This document shows positions 27,380 through 36,367 of a stretch of 64,000 bases of DNA, piece after piece. The position numbers and the translations under genes were made by a program. The notes under the pieces were generated by a model, which was not told where the DNA came from, ran no database searches, and was given only the letters and a program-made list of their open reading frames with translations. Within the stretch, counting starts at the first letter, position 1. Every line of letters starts with the position of its first letter. Origin of the DNA: Bacteroidota bacterium (GTDB lineage: Bacteria > Bacteroidota > Bacteroidia > Cytophagales > Cyclobacteriaceae); contig JAQCLE010000004.1 of assembly GCA_027592755.1 (NCBI GenBank), positions 30,731 through 94,730 on the forward strand, given 5' to 3'.

Positions 27380-29135
27380 TTATTTAGGCATTGGCAGACC
27401 GATTTTCTTCAACAAAGCCTGGTACCGTGGTTCGCCGTTTAAAGGTTTCCAAAAAGGGCCATTTAAAAGTAGTATTCCCATTTTTTGTGAGGCCATAACT
27501 TCTAAATAATCAATCGCTTTTTGATGGTCATTCAAAATCATGCTCATCTGTGCCCTGACCATTGGGAGTTTACTATTATCAGAAATTATGCGACTTGCCA
27601 CTCCGTCCCAACCCGATTGATCATAAATACTTTGTAATTGTTCTACATTTCCCCCTGTAACGTCTTGGCTCTTGATCCAATGATTAAAAGCCAAATTCTG
27701 GTCTCCACGTAAGTAATAAGAAATAAACAGCACTATGCGTTTGATAAAAGTTTGGTTCCATTTCAAGAGCTTTCTCTGCCCATTCAATTGCCTTATCGTA
27801 ATCCCCGGTCTTATTAAAATGCAGTGCAAATAGATAATGGCCGACCAAAGAGAGCGGATCCAATTCAAGGGCTTTTGTTAATTCACTATAAGCTTCATCT
27901 TGCTTTCCTAATGCTTGAAGTAAAAGGAAATGCCACTGGTATGCCGAAGCATAATTTGGGCTTAGGCTGATTGCCTTTTGAAAACTTTGCTCTGCGGCAT
28001 CCCAATCAAAATCGTAAAACATTTGCGGATAAGCCAGCGCTGCATAGGCCTGGCCTGAAGTATTATCCAGTTCCAATGCTTTTAACGCAGCTGCCCTTGC
28101 CTTGGGATAACCCTCCAGAGGATCAATGTGGCCATACGTCGACAACATATTGTAAGCATCTGCCACGCCTACATAAGCCAGCGCATATAATGGATCAGCA
28201 TCAACTGCCTTGTTAAAAAGATCAAGGGATTTCTGCAAACCTTCACCGCTCCTTTTATTCCAAAAATATCGACCCTCCAAATAGAGATTGTATACAACCA
28301 TATTCGCCGTCTGCTTTTTAACCAGGGAACCGCTGGTCGATGTGATATGAACCTGTAGGGCACCTACTATTGATTTTGACAATTCATCCTGAATGGCAAA
28401 TATGTCCTCCATTTCCCGCTCATAAGTTTGAGACCAAAGGTGAAAGCCATCCGCGGCATTGATTAGCTGTGCCGTCACCCTTATTCTATTTTGCGACTTC
28501 CTTATGCTTCCCTCAAGAATGGTGGCTACTCCCAGTGTTTCAGCAATGGATTTGATGTCTTTTGCTGCACCTCTAAATTGAAATACTGAGGTTCTTGAAG
28601 ATACTTTTAAGTCCGGTATTTGAGCCAGCGCATTGATGATCTCCTCTGAGATGCCATCACAGAAATACTCCTGATCTTTGTCAGGGCTCATATCTGCGAA
28701 AGGAAGTACCGCTATAGATTTGTCGATTGCCAGCGTATCTGCATTTTCGATAGTGCTTGGATCAGATGAGTTGGAGCTCCAATATTTATTGTACACAAAC
28801 TGACCTACCAAGGCCAATAACAATACACCAATAGCAACTTTACTTGTTAATGGTTTCTTCTTATCGTCAGGATAGAGATTCTGTTCAGCCTCAACTGATG
28901 TTGTTCTGATCATCCCTTCGGGACTCATTTCAAAAGCCCATGCAAGGATTAAGGCAATGGGGAAGCCGATAGCCAGGAAAAACAGTAAAGCCTGCATCAC
29001 CCAATCGGGTGCTTTAATAGCCGGAAGTACGATAGCGCCTATCTGCATGATCAACCACGCCACAATGACGTAGGCAATGGCTACCTTATAGACATTCCGT
29101 CTTTTAAGCTCATGGAAGAAGTTAGGTTTTGGCAT
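27380..29135 (-). pseudogene. Membrane-anchored TolB/FlgO-like and TPR protein, frameshifted
   Basis: The N-terminal frame (29135 to 27684) encodes three hydrophobic segments (VAIAYVIVAWLIMQIGAIVL, ALLFFLAIGFPIALILAWAF, VAIGVLLLALVGQFVYN). A TolB/FlgO-like domain follows (IAVLPFADMSPDKDQEYFCD, ATILEGSIRKSQNRIRVTAQ), then TPR repeats. The repeats continue in another frame (27735 to 27380: YYLRGDQNLAFNHWIKSQ and so on). One extra T in GCTGTTTATTTC near 27735 explains the break: removing it gives THSAVISYYLRGD. The joined protein has about 585 residues, the usual length of this Bacteroidota family, which lacks a settled function. It may be a real pseudogene or an error. Confidence 0.75.
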
Positions 29136-29221
29136 TGGTTTTAAAGATAGGATTTTCTTCGGGTAATTGATGTATCAATTACAGGGAGGGACTTCTGAGG
29201 CCATCACTTATTCCTTTAAAT

Positions 29222-29297
29222 CGTCATTCCTGCGCAAAGCAGGAATCCCATTAATAATGGGAGATTCCTGATATCGCTCGGCTCTTCAGGAATGACG
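29222..29297. repeat. Palindromic REP-like repeat with nested hairpin
   Basis: CGTCATTCCTG (29222-29232) and CAGGAATGACG (29287-29297) are perfect 11-base inverted arms. Inside is a second hairpin, AGGAATCCCATT...AATGGGAGATTCCT. The CGTCATTCCTGCG core is a common extragenic palindrome in many bacteria. Confidence 0.75.
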
Positions 29298-29322
29298 AAA
29301 ATGCGTCGGGAATTGTTTGCGT

Positions 29323-29365
29323 AATGCCCTGTCGAGCCCGCCTGCCGGCGAGGCAGAGCAATGAC
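29323..29365. repeat. Palindromic REP-like repeat (copy 2)
   Basis: AATGCCCT...AGAGCAATGAC resembles the copy at 27213-27250 in its ends and in the following AAAAGAAGAG. The centre differs: CTGCC (29342-29346) pairs with GGCAG (29352-29356). With copy 1 it brackets the frameshifted TPR gene. Confidence 0.55.
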
Positions 29366-29395
29366 AAAAGAAGAGAATCTGAAGTTCAGAGACAA

Positions 29396-30376
29396 TTACA
29401 TGGCAGGAACCGCTGCTTTATTCTTAAAAGACTCCCGCGGCTTCAGGTTTAACACCTGGAACATCGCTTTGTCCTGGTTAACTTCGGGATTAGGAGTAGT
29501 CAATAATTTATCGCCGGCAAAAATAGAATTTGCCCCGGCAAGGAAGCAAAGCGCCTGTTCTTCGGTTGTCATGCGAATACGACCAGCTGATAACCTCACC
29601 ATGGACTTGGGCATAAGAATTCGGGCTGAAGCAATCATGCGTACCATCTCCCAGACTGAGACATTCTCCTGATCTTCAAGAGGTGTTCCTGGGACAGGGA
29701 CAAGGGCATTAACGGGTACAGATTCAGGGTGCTCGGGCAAAGTGGATAATGTGTGCAGCATTCCAATTCTATCTTGGGTGGTTTCTCCCATGCCAATGAT
29801 ACCACCAGAACAAACTGATATTTTAGCCGTCCTTACATTTTCAAGGGTCTCCAGGCGATCATCGTATGTTCTTGTAGAAATAATTTCATCGTAGAATGCT
29901 TCACTTGTATCCAGGTTATGATTGTAAGCATAGAGTCCGGCTTCCTTCAGTTTTTTGGCTTGATCTTCTGTGAGCATTCCTAAGGTGCAGCAAACTTCTA
30001 ACCCCATCCGGTTTACACCTTTTACCATTTCCAGCACCTTGTCAAAGTCACTGTTATCCCGCACTTCCCGCCACGCTGCTCCCATACAAAAACGCGTGCT
30101 TCCAGATTCCTTGGCTGCTTTAGCATTGTCAAGCACCTCATCAACCTCCAATAACTTGTGAACTTCTACATCCGTATGGTATCTGGCTGCCTGTGGGCAA
30201 TAAGAACAATCTTCGGGGCAACCACCTGTTTTTACTGAAAGAAGAGTACAAACCTGTACTTCAGAAGGATCATTGAATTTACGATGTACTGTTGCCGCTC
30301 TGTAGATCAACTCCAGGACAGGAGAATGATAAATTTCACTTATTTCCTCAGTTGTCCAGTCGTTTCTAATTTCCAT
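29396..30376 (-). CDS. bioB: Biotin synthase
   Basis: A radical SAM enzyme that inserts sulfur into dethiobiotin. The radical SAM cysteines lie in [14 protein letters not shown] (CxxxCxxC, ~50-63). The second cluster and substrate ligands are covered by [12 protein letters not shown], the CCTLGML segment, [17 protein letters not shown] and the arginine in [10 protein letters not shown]. The length of 326 residues is normal. It begins 14 bases after the sppA stop, so it is read from the sppA transcript. No other biotin gene is nearby. Its C-terminal KAAVPAM tail is unremarkable. Confidence 0.97.
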   Translation of the reverse strand: MEIRNDWTTEEISEIYHSPVLELIYRAATVHRKFNDPSEVQVCTLLSVKTGGCPEDCSYCPQAARYHTDVEVHKLLEVDEVLDNAKAAKESGSTRFCMGAAWREVRDNSDFDKVLEMVKGVNRMGLEVCCTLGMLTEDQAKKLKEAGLYAYNHNLDTSEAFYDEIISTRTYDDRLETLENVRTAKISVCSGGIIGMGETTQDRIGMLHTLSTLPEHPESVPVNALVPVPGTPLEDQENVSVWEMVRMIASARILMPKSMVRLSAGRIRMTTEEQALCFLAGANSIFAGDKLLTTPNPEVNQDKAMFQVLNLKPRESFKNKAAVPAM

Positions 30377-30390
30377 ATCCTATTGCTGAC

Positions 30391-32142
30391 TCAATTTAAT
30401 TCGAATTCAAAAGGCAGCCGTGCCTGGGTGCCCTGGTAATTGCGGGCTTTATCTAAAATACCTGCGAATGGTTCCAGAATTCCCAACTCTCTATTTCGGA
30501 TTATTGCCTGCACCTGGCCTCCAAATTCGGAAATAATCTCTTCAAAAAAGGATTTTTGCTCGGGGTAGTAAACAACGCTATACTCTTCAAGATCTGCCGC
30601 TTCTGCTGCAATTTTAATAGCATCTTTCAAGCCACCTATCACATCAACAAGGCCATTTTCGAGAGCGGTTTGTCCATGCCATATCTTGCCTGATGCAATA
30701 GCTTTAATATCATTGTTGTCCCTTTTTCTTCCGGTAGAAACTTTATCGATGAAGGTCTCATAACTGTTCTCCACACCATGCTGTATTATCTCCTTTTCCT
30801 GATCGGTCAATGAGCGGGTAACGGTGAAAATGTCAGAATACTCTCCTGTTCTTACCACATCATGGGTGATGCCCAGTTTGTCTGTGAGAAATGGACCGAA
30901 GTTGAATAGCATCCCAAATACGCCAATTGAACCTGTAAGTGTGGTTGATTGACAAACAATCGTGTCGCAAGGCGCAGCAAGATAGTAGCCACCCGAAGCT
31001 GCATAATCGCCCATAGAGGCAATTACCGGTATGCTGTCGGCAATCAGGGAAATCTCTCTCCAAATAACGTCAGAAGCTGTCATTCCACCACCAGGCGAGT
31101 TGATTCGCAGCACCAAGGCTTTAACTTTTGAATTATTTCTTAAGTTTTTTAAGGTAGAAGCAAATTTCTTCGACCCGATGGTGTAATTGGTACCGTCTCC
31201 GCCTAGAATTTCACCTTCAGCAACTACTACGGCCACACGATCACTGGCATAAGGTTCATTTTTCGACCAATTGAGATAATAATCCTTGGTTGAAACAAAA
31301 TTAAAGTCATCATCTTGTTCCATGTCCGCAAGTTCTTTCAACCTATTTTCAACCTGATCTGCATAAAAAGAATCGGTGATTAGCCCGTGTTCCTTAGCTG
31401 AGGCCGGACTGGTAACTAACATAGAATTAGAGATTTCTCTAACTGTACTGACCTCCAAATTTCTGGATTCTGCTATTTCGGCAATTACCACGTCGTTAAG
31501 TGATGAAAGCCACGTTTCTAATTGGAGCCTGTTTTCTGGGCTCAAGTCTTTCCTAATGAAGGGCTCCACGGCACCCTTAAATTCACCCACTCTGAAAATT
31601 TGTGGCTCCACACCTAACTTTTCAAATGCACCCTGATAGAATGTGATATTCGCACTGATGCCATTGAATTCAATGGAACCTTCAGGCTGAATATAAATTT
31701 CATCGGCGATGGAAGCGAGGTAATATGCTTTCTCAGAATAAAACTCGCCGTAAGCCAGAACAAATTTTCCCGAAGATTTGAATTCTTGAATAGCCTCTCT
31801 TAACTCGGTAAGGCTGGCATAACCACTGCTGAGAAGTCCTGTTCTAATGTATAACCCTTTGATGTCGTCATCGCTGGCTGCCTGCCTGATGGCAATGGAG
31901 GCGTCGATCACTGATAACATTGGGGCGGATTCACCTAAGAATTCCGAAAAGGGATCATTTGGAACCTTTTCATGAATTTCGCCGCTGAGGTTTAAACGAA
32001 GGATCGAATTCTCACTAACCACCATGGTTTGATTGGATGAAGCTGGGATGATAGCAATGACGAGAAAAAATCCAATAAATGCTATAAAGCTGAAGACAAA
32101 AAGTCCAGTGATTACAGCGAGAACGTTTTTTAGGAAATTCAT
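30391..32142 (-). CDS. sppA: Signal peptide peptidase SppA, long (67K) form
   Basis: An inner-membrane serine protease with the active site in the periplasm. The N-terminal anchor is VFSFIAFIGFFLVIAII (~20-36). Two tandem ClpP-like domains follow, as in E. coli SppA: the first provides the lysine (YGEFYSEKAYYLASIADEIY), and the second provides the nucleophile in MGDYAASGGYYLAAPCDTI (Ser near 383) plus LTGSIGVFG. It digests cleaved signal peptides and membrane fragments. The length of 583 residues fits the long form. It heads an operon with bioB and is divergent from folK, with a -7 box 18 bases before the start. Confidence 0.95.
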   Translation of the reverse strand: MNFLKNVLAVITGLFVFSFIAFIGFFLVIAIIPASSNQTMVVSENSILRLNLSGEIHEKVPNDPFSEFLGESAPMLSVIDASIAIRQAASDDDIKGLYIRTGLLSSGYASLTELREAIQEFKSSGKFVLAYGEFYSEKAYYLASIADEIYIQPEGSIEFNGISANITFYQGAFEKLGVEPQIFRVGEFKGAVEPFIRKDLSPENRLQLETWLSSLNDVVIAEIAESRNLEVSTVREISNSMLVTSPASAKEHGLITDSFYADQVENRLKELADMEQDDDFNFVSTKDYYLNWSKNEPYASDRVAVVVAEGEILGGDGTNYTIGSKKFASTLKNLRNNSKVKALVLRINSPGGGMTASDVIWREISLIADSIPVIASMGDYAASGGYYLAAPCDTIVCQSTTLTGSIGVFGMLFNFGPFLTDKLGITHDVVRTGEYSDIFTVTRSLTDQEKEIIQHGVENSYETFIDKVSTGRKRDNNDIKAIASGKIWHGQTALENGLVDVIGGLKDAIKIAAEAADLEEYSVVYYPEQKSFFEEIISEFGGQVQAIIRNRELGILEPFAGILDKARNYQGTQARLPFEFELN

Positions 32143-32159
32143 ATTTTTTAAAAGGTGCG

Positions 32160-32167
32160 CAAATCTA
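32160..32167 (-). promoter_or_regulatory. Candidate -7 box for sppA-bioB
   Basis: The minus strand reads TAGATTTG, a perfect TAnnTTTG match, 18 bases before the sppA start. The flanking GCGC resembles the context of the ahcY and queA boxes. The short distance implies a very short leader. Confidence 0.4.
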
Positions 32168-32213
32168 TTAAAGATAGCGATAGCTGGATAATTTTAAGGC
32201 TTCAAATGTTACT

Positions 32214-32708
32214 ATGATTCATAAAGCCACACTTCTTCTTGGAACAAATCTTGGAAACAGGGATGATAACCTGAGAATGGCTTGCGAATTAATTTCTAAA
32301 GATTTAGGTGTACTATCGAAACAATCCTCCATATATAAAACAGCAGCCTGGGGGAAAATCGATCAACCGGATTTTCTTAATCAGGTAATTATAATTGAAA
32401 CCACCCGGACTTCACAAGCACTTATAAAAGGCTGCCTGGCAATTGAAGTACAAATGGGAAGGATAAGAAAACATAAATGGGGCGAAAGGATCATTGATAT
32501 TGATATCCTCTATTTCGATGATGAAATCATATACTCTACTAATTTAGCAATACCACATCCGGGGATTCCAAATCGCCGATTTACCCTGGTTCCTTTAGTT
32601 GAGATTGCTCCCAACTATCTTCACCCCATTCTAAACAATACACATGAAGCCCTTCTTGAGGAATGTAATGACAAGTCGGAAGTGGAATTATATTTAGGTC
32701 AAAATTAA
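32214..32708 (+). CDS. folK: 2-amino-4-hydroxy-6-hydroxymethyldihydropteridine diphosphokinase (HPPK)
   Basis: It transfers pyrophosphate from ATP to 6-hydroxymethyl-7,8-dihydropterin in folate synthesis. The N-terminus TLLLGTNLGNRDDNLRMACE and QPDFLNQV are typical. The key loop MGRIRKHKWGERIIDIDILY holds the two catalytic aspartates. IPHPGIPNRRFTLVPLVEI closes the site. The length of 164 residues is normal for a monofunctional enzyme. It leads a tight four-gene operon, and the next gene starts one base after its stop. Confidence 0.97.
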   Translation: MIHKATLLLGTNLGNRDDNLRMACELISKDLGVLSKQSSIYKTAAWGKIDQPDFLNQVIIIETTRTSQALIKGCLAIEVQMGRIRKHKWGERIIDIDILYFDDEIIYSTNLAIPHPGIPNRRFTLVPLVEIAPNYLHPILNNTHEALLEECNDKSEVELYLGQN

Positions 32709-32709
32709 A

Positions 32710-33459
32710 ATGGACTGGCTTGAAATTCTATTAGTTCTTATCATCGGAGTGATTGCGGGGTTTGCCAATACGGTAGCTGGCGGAGGCTCATTACTCACCG
32801 TACCCGTATTGATATTTCTGGGTCTGGAGTCGGTTGTGGCCAATGCTACTAACAGGGTTGCCATTTTATTTCAAAACATTTTCGCTGTTCGTGGTTTCAA
32901 GAGCAAAGGTGTTGATGCCTTTCCATATGCCTATTACCTGGCAGGTTCGGCATTGATCGGCTCCATCATCGGCGCTAAAATCGCTGTAGAAATAAAAGGA
33001 GAAGTATTTAACCGAATTCTTGCGATTGTAATGGTGCTTGTTATAGTGATTACGATTTTCAAACCTTTCAAGAACAAACATGGGTCTTCTGAAAAACTTG
33101 ATAAGAAATCGATGATCATTGGTATTCTCTCGTTTTTCTTTGTTGGTATTTATGGTGGGTTTATCCAGGCTGGAGTCGGTTTTTTTATTATCGCCGTGTT
33201 AGGGTCGGTCAATAACTTTTCGCTGGTTAAAACCAACAGCGCTAAGGTATTTGTGATCCTCATTTATTCGATTTCAGCAATAGTTGTGTTCATCTATGAA
33301 GATGTCATCAATTGGGAATATGGCCTCACACTGGCCATTGGCAACTCAACAGGAGGCTGGTTTGGTTCACGCTGGCAGGTCGACAAGGGAGATAAGTGGA
33401 TTAGAATATTCCTGGTTGTCGCTGTAAGCTTAATGGCCATAAAACTGTGGTTTTTTTAG
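32710..33459 (+). CDS. Sulfite exporter TauE/SafE family membrane protein
   Basis: A 249-residue protein with seven or eight hydrophobic segments. The family repeats are visible: IGVIAGFANTVAGGGSLLTV at the N-terminus, LGLESVVANATNRVAILFQN, and in the second half VGIYGGFIQAGVGFFIIAVL and NSAKVFVILIYSISA. Members export sulfur-containing anions such as sulfite or sulfoacetate from the cytoplasm; the substrate of this one is not identifiable. It has a single-base gap after folK, and the aminotransferase starts immediately after its stop (TAGATG). It is unrelated in sequence to the short SafE-like protein in the cbb3 operon. Confidence 0.85.
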   Translation: MDWLEILLVLIIGVIAGFANTVAGGGSLLTVPVLIFLGLESVVANATNRVAILFQNIFAVRGFKSKGVDAFPYAYYLAGSALIGSIIGAKIAVEIKGEVFNRILAIVMVLVIVITIFKPFKNKHGSSEKLDKKSMIIGILSFFFVGIYGGFIQAGVGFFIIAVLGSVNNFSLVKTNSAKVFVILIYSISAIVVFIYEDVINWEYGLTLAIGNSTGGWFGSRWQVDKGDKWIRIFLVVAVSLMAIKLWFF

Positions 33460-34521
33460 ATGATTGATTGGCAAGAAATAAGGAATCGATATCCATTGGT
33501 AAACTCCTGTGCCTATCTTGACAATGCACGAACTGGTGCGATTTCAATTGGTACTGCCAACAAGTGGAAGGAATATATCCATGACCAACTCGAAAATGGG
33601 GCACTCCATCGTGATCAATGGTTGGCAACTGTTGAAAAGACCAGAAATCTGGTTTCTGACTTGTTAAAAGGCCAATCGGAAAGCATTGGGTTTATTACTG
33701 ACGTCTATTCAGGGATAGGGTTCATATCCCTATCATTAAAGAAACTGAAGAAGGTTGTTCTTGTTGATCATGACTTCCCCTCTCTTATTCAACCCTGGGT
33801 TAGGAATGGCTATGAATTAATATGGATTCCCCGCGAGGATGATTTAACAATTGATTTAAATAAAATTGAAGTGGCTCTGAAATCAGGAGGTGAAATTCTT
33901 GCGGTAAGCTGGGTGCAGTATAGTTCCGGTTATCGTTTTGAACTTGATAGACTGGGCCTACTTTGCAAAAAATACAATGCCAAACTAATAATAGACGGCA
34001 CCCAGGGCTTTGGTGCCTTGCCTCTTGATCTCCAGAATTTGGAAGTAGATGCATTTGTGGCCAGTGGCTTTAAATGGATGACTGCCGGATTTGGTGTTGG
34101 AATTGCATACCTCTCTCCTGAATTCAGGGCATTACTGGGTCCTGATGATAAAAATACCTCAGGGATTCTGGAACATTCGCACCCAAAATTCCAAAGTATC
34201 TTAGGGCTCGAAAACGCATTGGCAGAATTAAAAGAAATTGGATTGGAAAACATCCAAACCCGGACAGCACTCTTATCAAATTACCTGCAAAATGAACTCT
34301 TAAAAACCGGAGCTGAAACTCTTTCCAATTTTTCTGTTGGGAATTCATCACCGATAAGGCTAGTACCCGGAAATCAGGCGTCATTTGAGAGACTTTCCAA
34401 AGTGAATATTAGGGTTACTTTCAGAGATGATTATTTGAGAATGGCACCATATTTTTACAACAGTGAAGCGGACATTGATCAATTAATCCATTTCGTTTCA
34501 AATAATTTAAGAACCACTTGA
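33460..34521 (+). CDS. Class V aminotransferase fold PLP enzyme
   Basis: A 353-residue PLP-dependent enzyme related to cysteine desulfurases and isopenicillin N epimerase-like proteins. The lysine that forms the Schiff base is in VDAFVASGFKWMTAGFGVGI (residue ~204), preceded by the aspartate segment LIIDGTQGFGALPLDL and the cofactor-binding FITDVYSGIGFISLSL. There is no obvious active-site cysteine loop, so a desulfurase is less likely. The substrate is unknown. It is located in the folK operon between TauE and the lipid kinase; its stop overlaps the next start (TTGA). Confidence 0.85.
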   Translation: MIDWQEIRNRYPLVNSCAYLDNARTGAISIGTANKWKEYIHDQLENGALHRDQWLATVEKTRNLVSDLLKGQSESIGFITDVYSGIGFISLSLKKLKKVVLVDHDFPSLIQPWVRNGYELIWIPREDDLTIDLNKIEVALKSGGEILAVSWVQYSSGYRFELDRLGLLCKKYNAKLIIDGTQGFGALPLDLQNLEVDAFVASGFKWMTAGFGVGIAYLSPEFRALLGPDDKNTSGILEHSHPKFQSILGLENALAELKEIGLENIQTRTALLSNYLQNELLKTGAETLSNFSVGNSSPIRLVPGNQASFERLSKVNIRVTFRDDYLRMAPYFYNSEADIDQLIHFVSNNLRTT

Positions 34522-35363
34522 TACTCCTTTATTATAATAAAGGCAACATACCAAATCAGCTAGAGATTGTTAAAAAATTTCTAGACAAAGAGGCCACATC
34601 TTACTTGGAAACAGATAATCTCACCAACCAGAAATGTAACGGAGTTACTGGAATCATTGTGATTGGGGGGGATGGAACTATAAATCGTGCTGTCAATCAG
34701 CTCAATTGTTTTGACCTTCCGATTGGAATTGTGCCAGGCGGTAGTGGTAACGATTTTATAAAATCAATCAATATTGGAAAAGGCTTGAATGAACAGATTA
34801 AAACTGCGGTTCACGGGGAAGTGATGGCAATTGATATGGGTGACTGTAATGGCCGTCTTTTTGTTAATGGGTTTGGGCTCGGATTTGATGGCCAGATTGC
34901 TTATGAATTTGATCAAAACAGAACAATCTTAAAAGGGCATGCTGCTTATTACTACCATGTATTAAGAATTCTTGCTGGCTACAAACCCCGTCAATTGAAA
35001 TTTGAAATTGATGGTAAGGGATATGAAGAGAAGATACTCCTCATCGCCGTTTCTAAAGGCACAACTTTCGGTGGGGGTTTTAAGCTTACGCCTCATGCAA
35101 GGCTCAATGACGGCAAATTTGCGATTTGCCTGATCAAAGATTTGAAACCTATAAAACGTTTCCTCAACCTTGGATTACTGAAAGATGGAACACATAGTAA
35201 GCTACCAGAAGTTGAATTATTAAAAGGAACTCAAATTAAAATTCATCGTCAGGAAAACATGATCGCTCACGTTGATGGAGAGATTGTTGGACGGCCACCG
35301 TACGAACTAAAAATCATCGATCGGAAACTTCGATTAAGGGTGGGAAACACAGCGTTCAATTAG
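34518..35363 (+). CDS. Diacylglycerol kinase-family lipid kinase
   Basis: The catalytic domain of the DAGK/YegS family is clear: GIIVIGGDGTINRAVNQL (~50-67), then IGIVPGGSGNDFIKSI and later TFGGGFKLTPHARLNDGKF. These bind ATP, and lipid phosphorylation at the membrane is the family role; whether the substrate is diacylglycerol or another lipid is not clear. The start is a TTG at 34518 that overlaps the previous stop as TTGA, which suggests translational coupling; no better ATG lies within the conserved domain. The 3' end overlaps the convergent Gfo/Idh/MocA gene by 30 bases. Confidence 0.85.
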   Translation: MILLYYNKGNIPNQLEIVKKFLDKEATSYLETDNLTNQKCNGVTGIIVIGGDGTINRAVNQLNCFDLPIGIVPGGSGNDFIKSINIGKGLNEQIKTAVHGEVMAIDMGDCNGRLFVNGFGLGFDGQIAYEFDQNRTILKGHAAYYYHVLRILAGYKPRQLKFEIDGKGYEEKILLIAVSKGTTFGGGFKLTPHARLNDGKFAICLIKDLKPIKRFLNLGLLKDGTHSKLPEVELLKGTQIKIHRQENMIAHVDGEIVGRPPYELKIIDRKLRLRVGNTAFN

Positions 35364-36305
35364 TTCGACATCCCTTTTGGCCATATCAAAAGTGAACTTT
35401 GGGGGGACGCCTTTTCGTAATGCATCGAAAAAATCCCGGAACATTCCTTTATATCCTGCTATATCAGTAATTCCTGGCCAGATGAATTTTCGTTTCTTTC
35501 CTCTCACATAAATAAAAACTCCATTTGATTCAAAAGTCACAGAACCTTCGGTACCGTAAATTCTGGAGATTCTGACGCCTTTCATTGAAGTGTTTACTTC
35601 CCATGAATAAAGCAGTGTCCCAATCGGTCCATTTTTGTACTTGAAGGTAACATTATGGCTTTTTGAGGAGTCTTCTGCACTACCCGGTTGCCAACCCCGA
35701 ACTTCTTCCACCTCTAATCCCAAATTGGCCATAAAATTTACCCAATGGATCCCTCCCTCAAATAGTGCTCCACCACCGGAAACGTTAGTATCGTCCCGCC
35801 AATCGCCGGTCTTTTGTGTCTTGGTAGCATTTACATAGAGAAACAAGGGCTTTCCAATAACACCAGAGTCCAGGACCTTCCTCAATTTCATTGCAACCGG
35901 CTTGTAATAGTAGTTTTCCGCAATTAATACCTGGGTTCCCGACTTTTCAGCTGCCTTTCTAATTATTTCAAAATCTTCGGATTTCAGGTAAGGAGGCTTT
36001 TCTACAATTACATGCTTACCAGCTTCCAGCGCTTTCAGGGTTAATTCAAGGTGATTAATAGGAGGAGTGGCGATAAGAATCACATCAATGTTTTCATCTG
36101 TTATGGCCTCTTCATAATTGCCATAAGCTCCCTTTCCAAAATATTTTTTGTTATAGTCGGTTGCTTTTCGAATATCGTTACTCGCAAAATATAGGTAAAT
36201 ATTATCGAACCTTGAAAGCGTTTTGCTATGAATACGAGTTGCAAAGCCACATCCTAATAATACTATTCGGATTAAGCCACTCTCCTCTATTTTCTTGTAC
36301 TCCAT
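35334..36305 (-). CDS. Gfo/Idh/MocA family oxidoreductase
   Basis: The N-terminal Rossmann motif is IRIVLLGCGFATRIHSKTL (~12-30), and the EKP motif of the family appears as HVIVEKPPYL (~93-102), followed by AENYYYKPVAM. The C-terminal domain has the usual GGALFEGGIHWVNF segment. The enzyme probably oxidises or reduces a sugar or inositol derivative with NAD(P). Substrate specificity cannot be judged. It is monocistronic, and its 3' end overlaps the lipid kinase gene by 30 bases. The length of 323 residues is normal. Confidence 0.88.
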   Translation of the reverse strand: MEYKKIEESGLIRIVLLGCGFATRIHSKTLSRFDNIYLYFASNDIRKATDYNKKYFGKGAYGNYEEAITDENIDVILIATPPINHLELTLKALEAGKHVIVEKPPYLKSEDFEIIRKAAEKSGTQVLIAENYYYKPVAMKLRKVLDSGVIGKPLFLYVNATKTQKTGDWRDDTNVSGGGALFEGGIHWVNFMANLGLEVEEVRGWQPGSAEDSSKSHNVTFKYKNGPIGTLLYSWEVNTSMKGVRISRIYGTEGSVTFESNGVFIYVRGKKRKFIWPGITDIAGYKGMFRDFFDALRKGVPPKFTFDMAKRDVELIERCVSHP

Positions 36306-36367
36306 ACATTGGTTTTTGCCGGTACTCCAAGGTAGAAATTAGCGCTTAACTTTTTTAGCATTGAATG

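Noticed and set aside
27227..27509. Short plus-strand reading frames after the M1 peptidase
   Set aside because: They run through the palindromic repeat and into the antisense of the TPR gene, and their amino acid composition is not protein-like.
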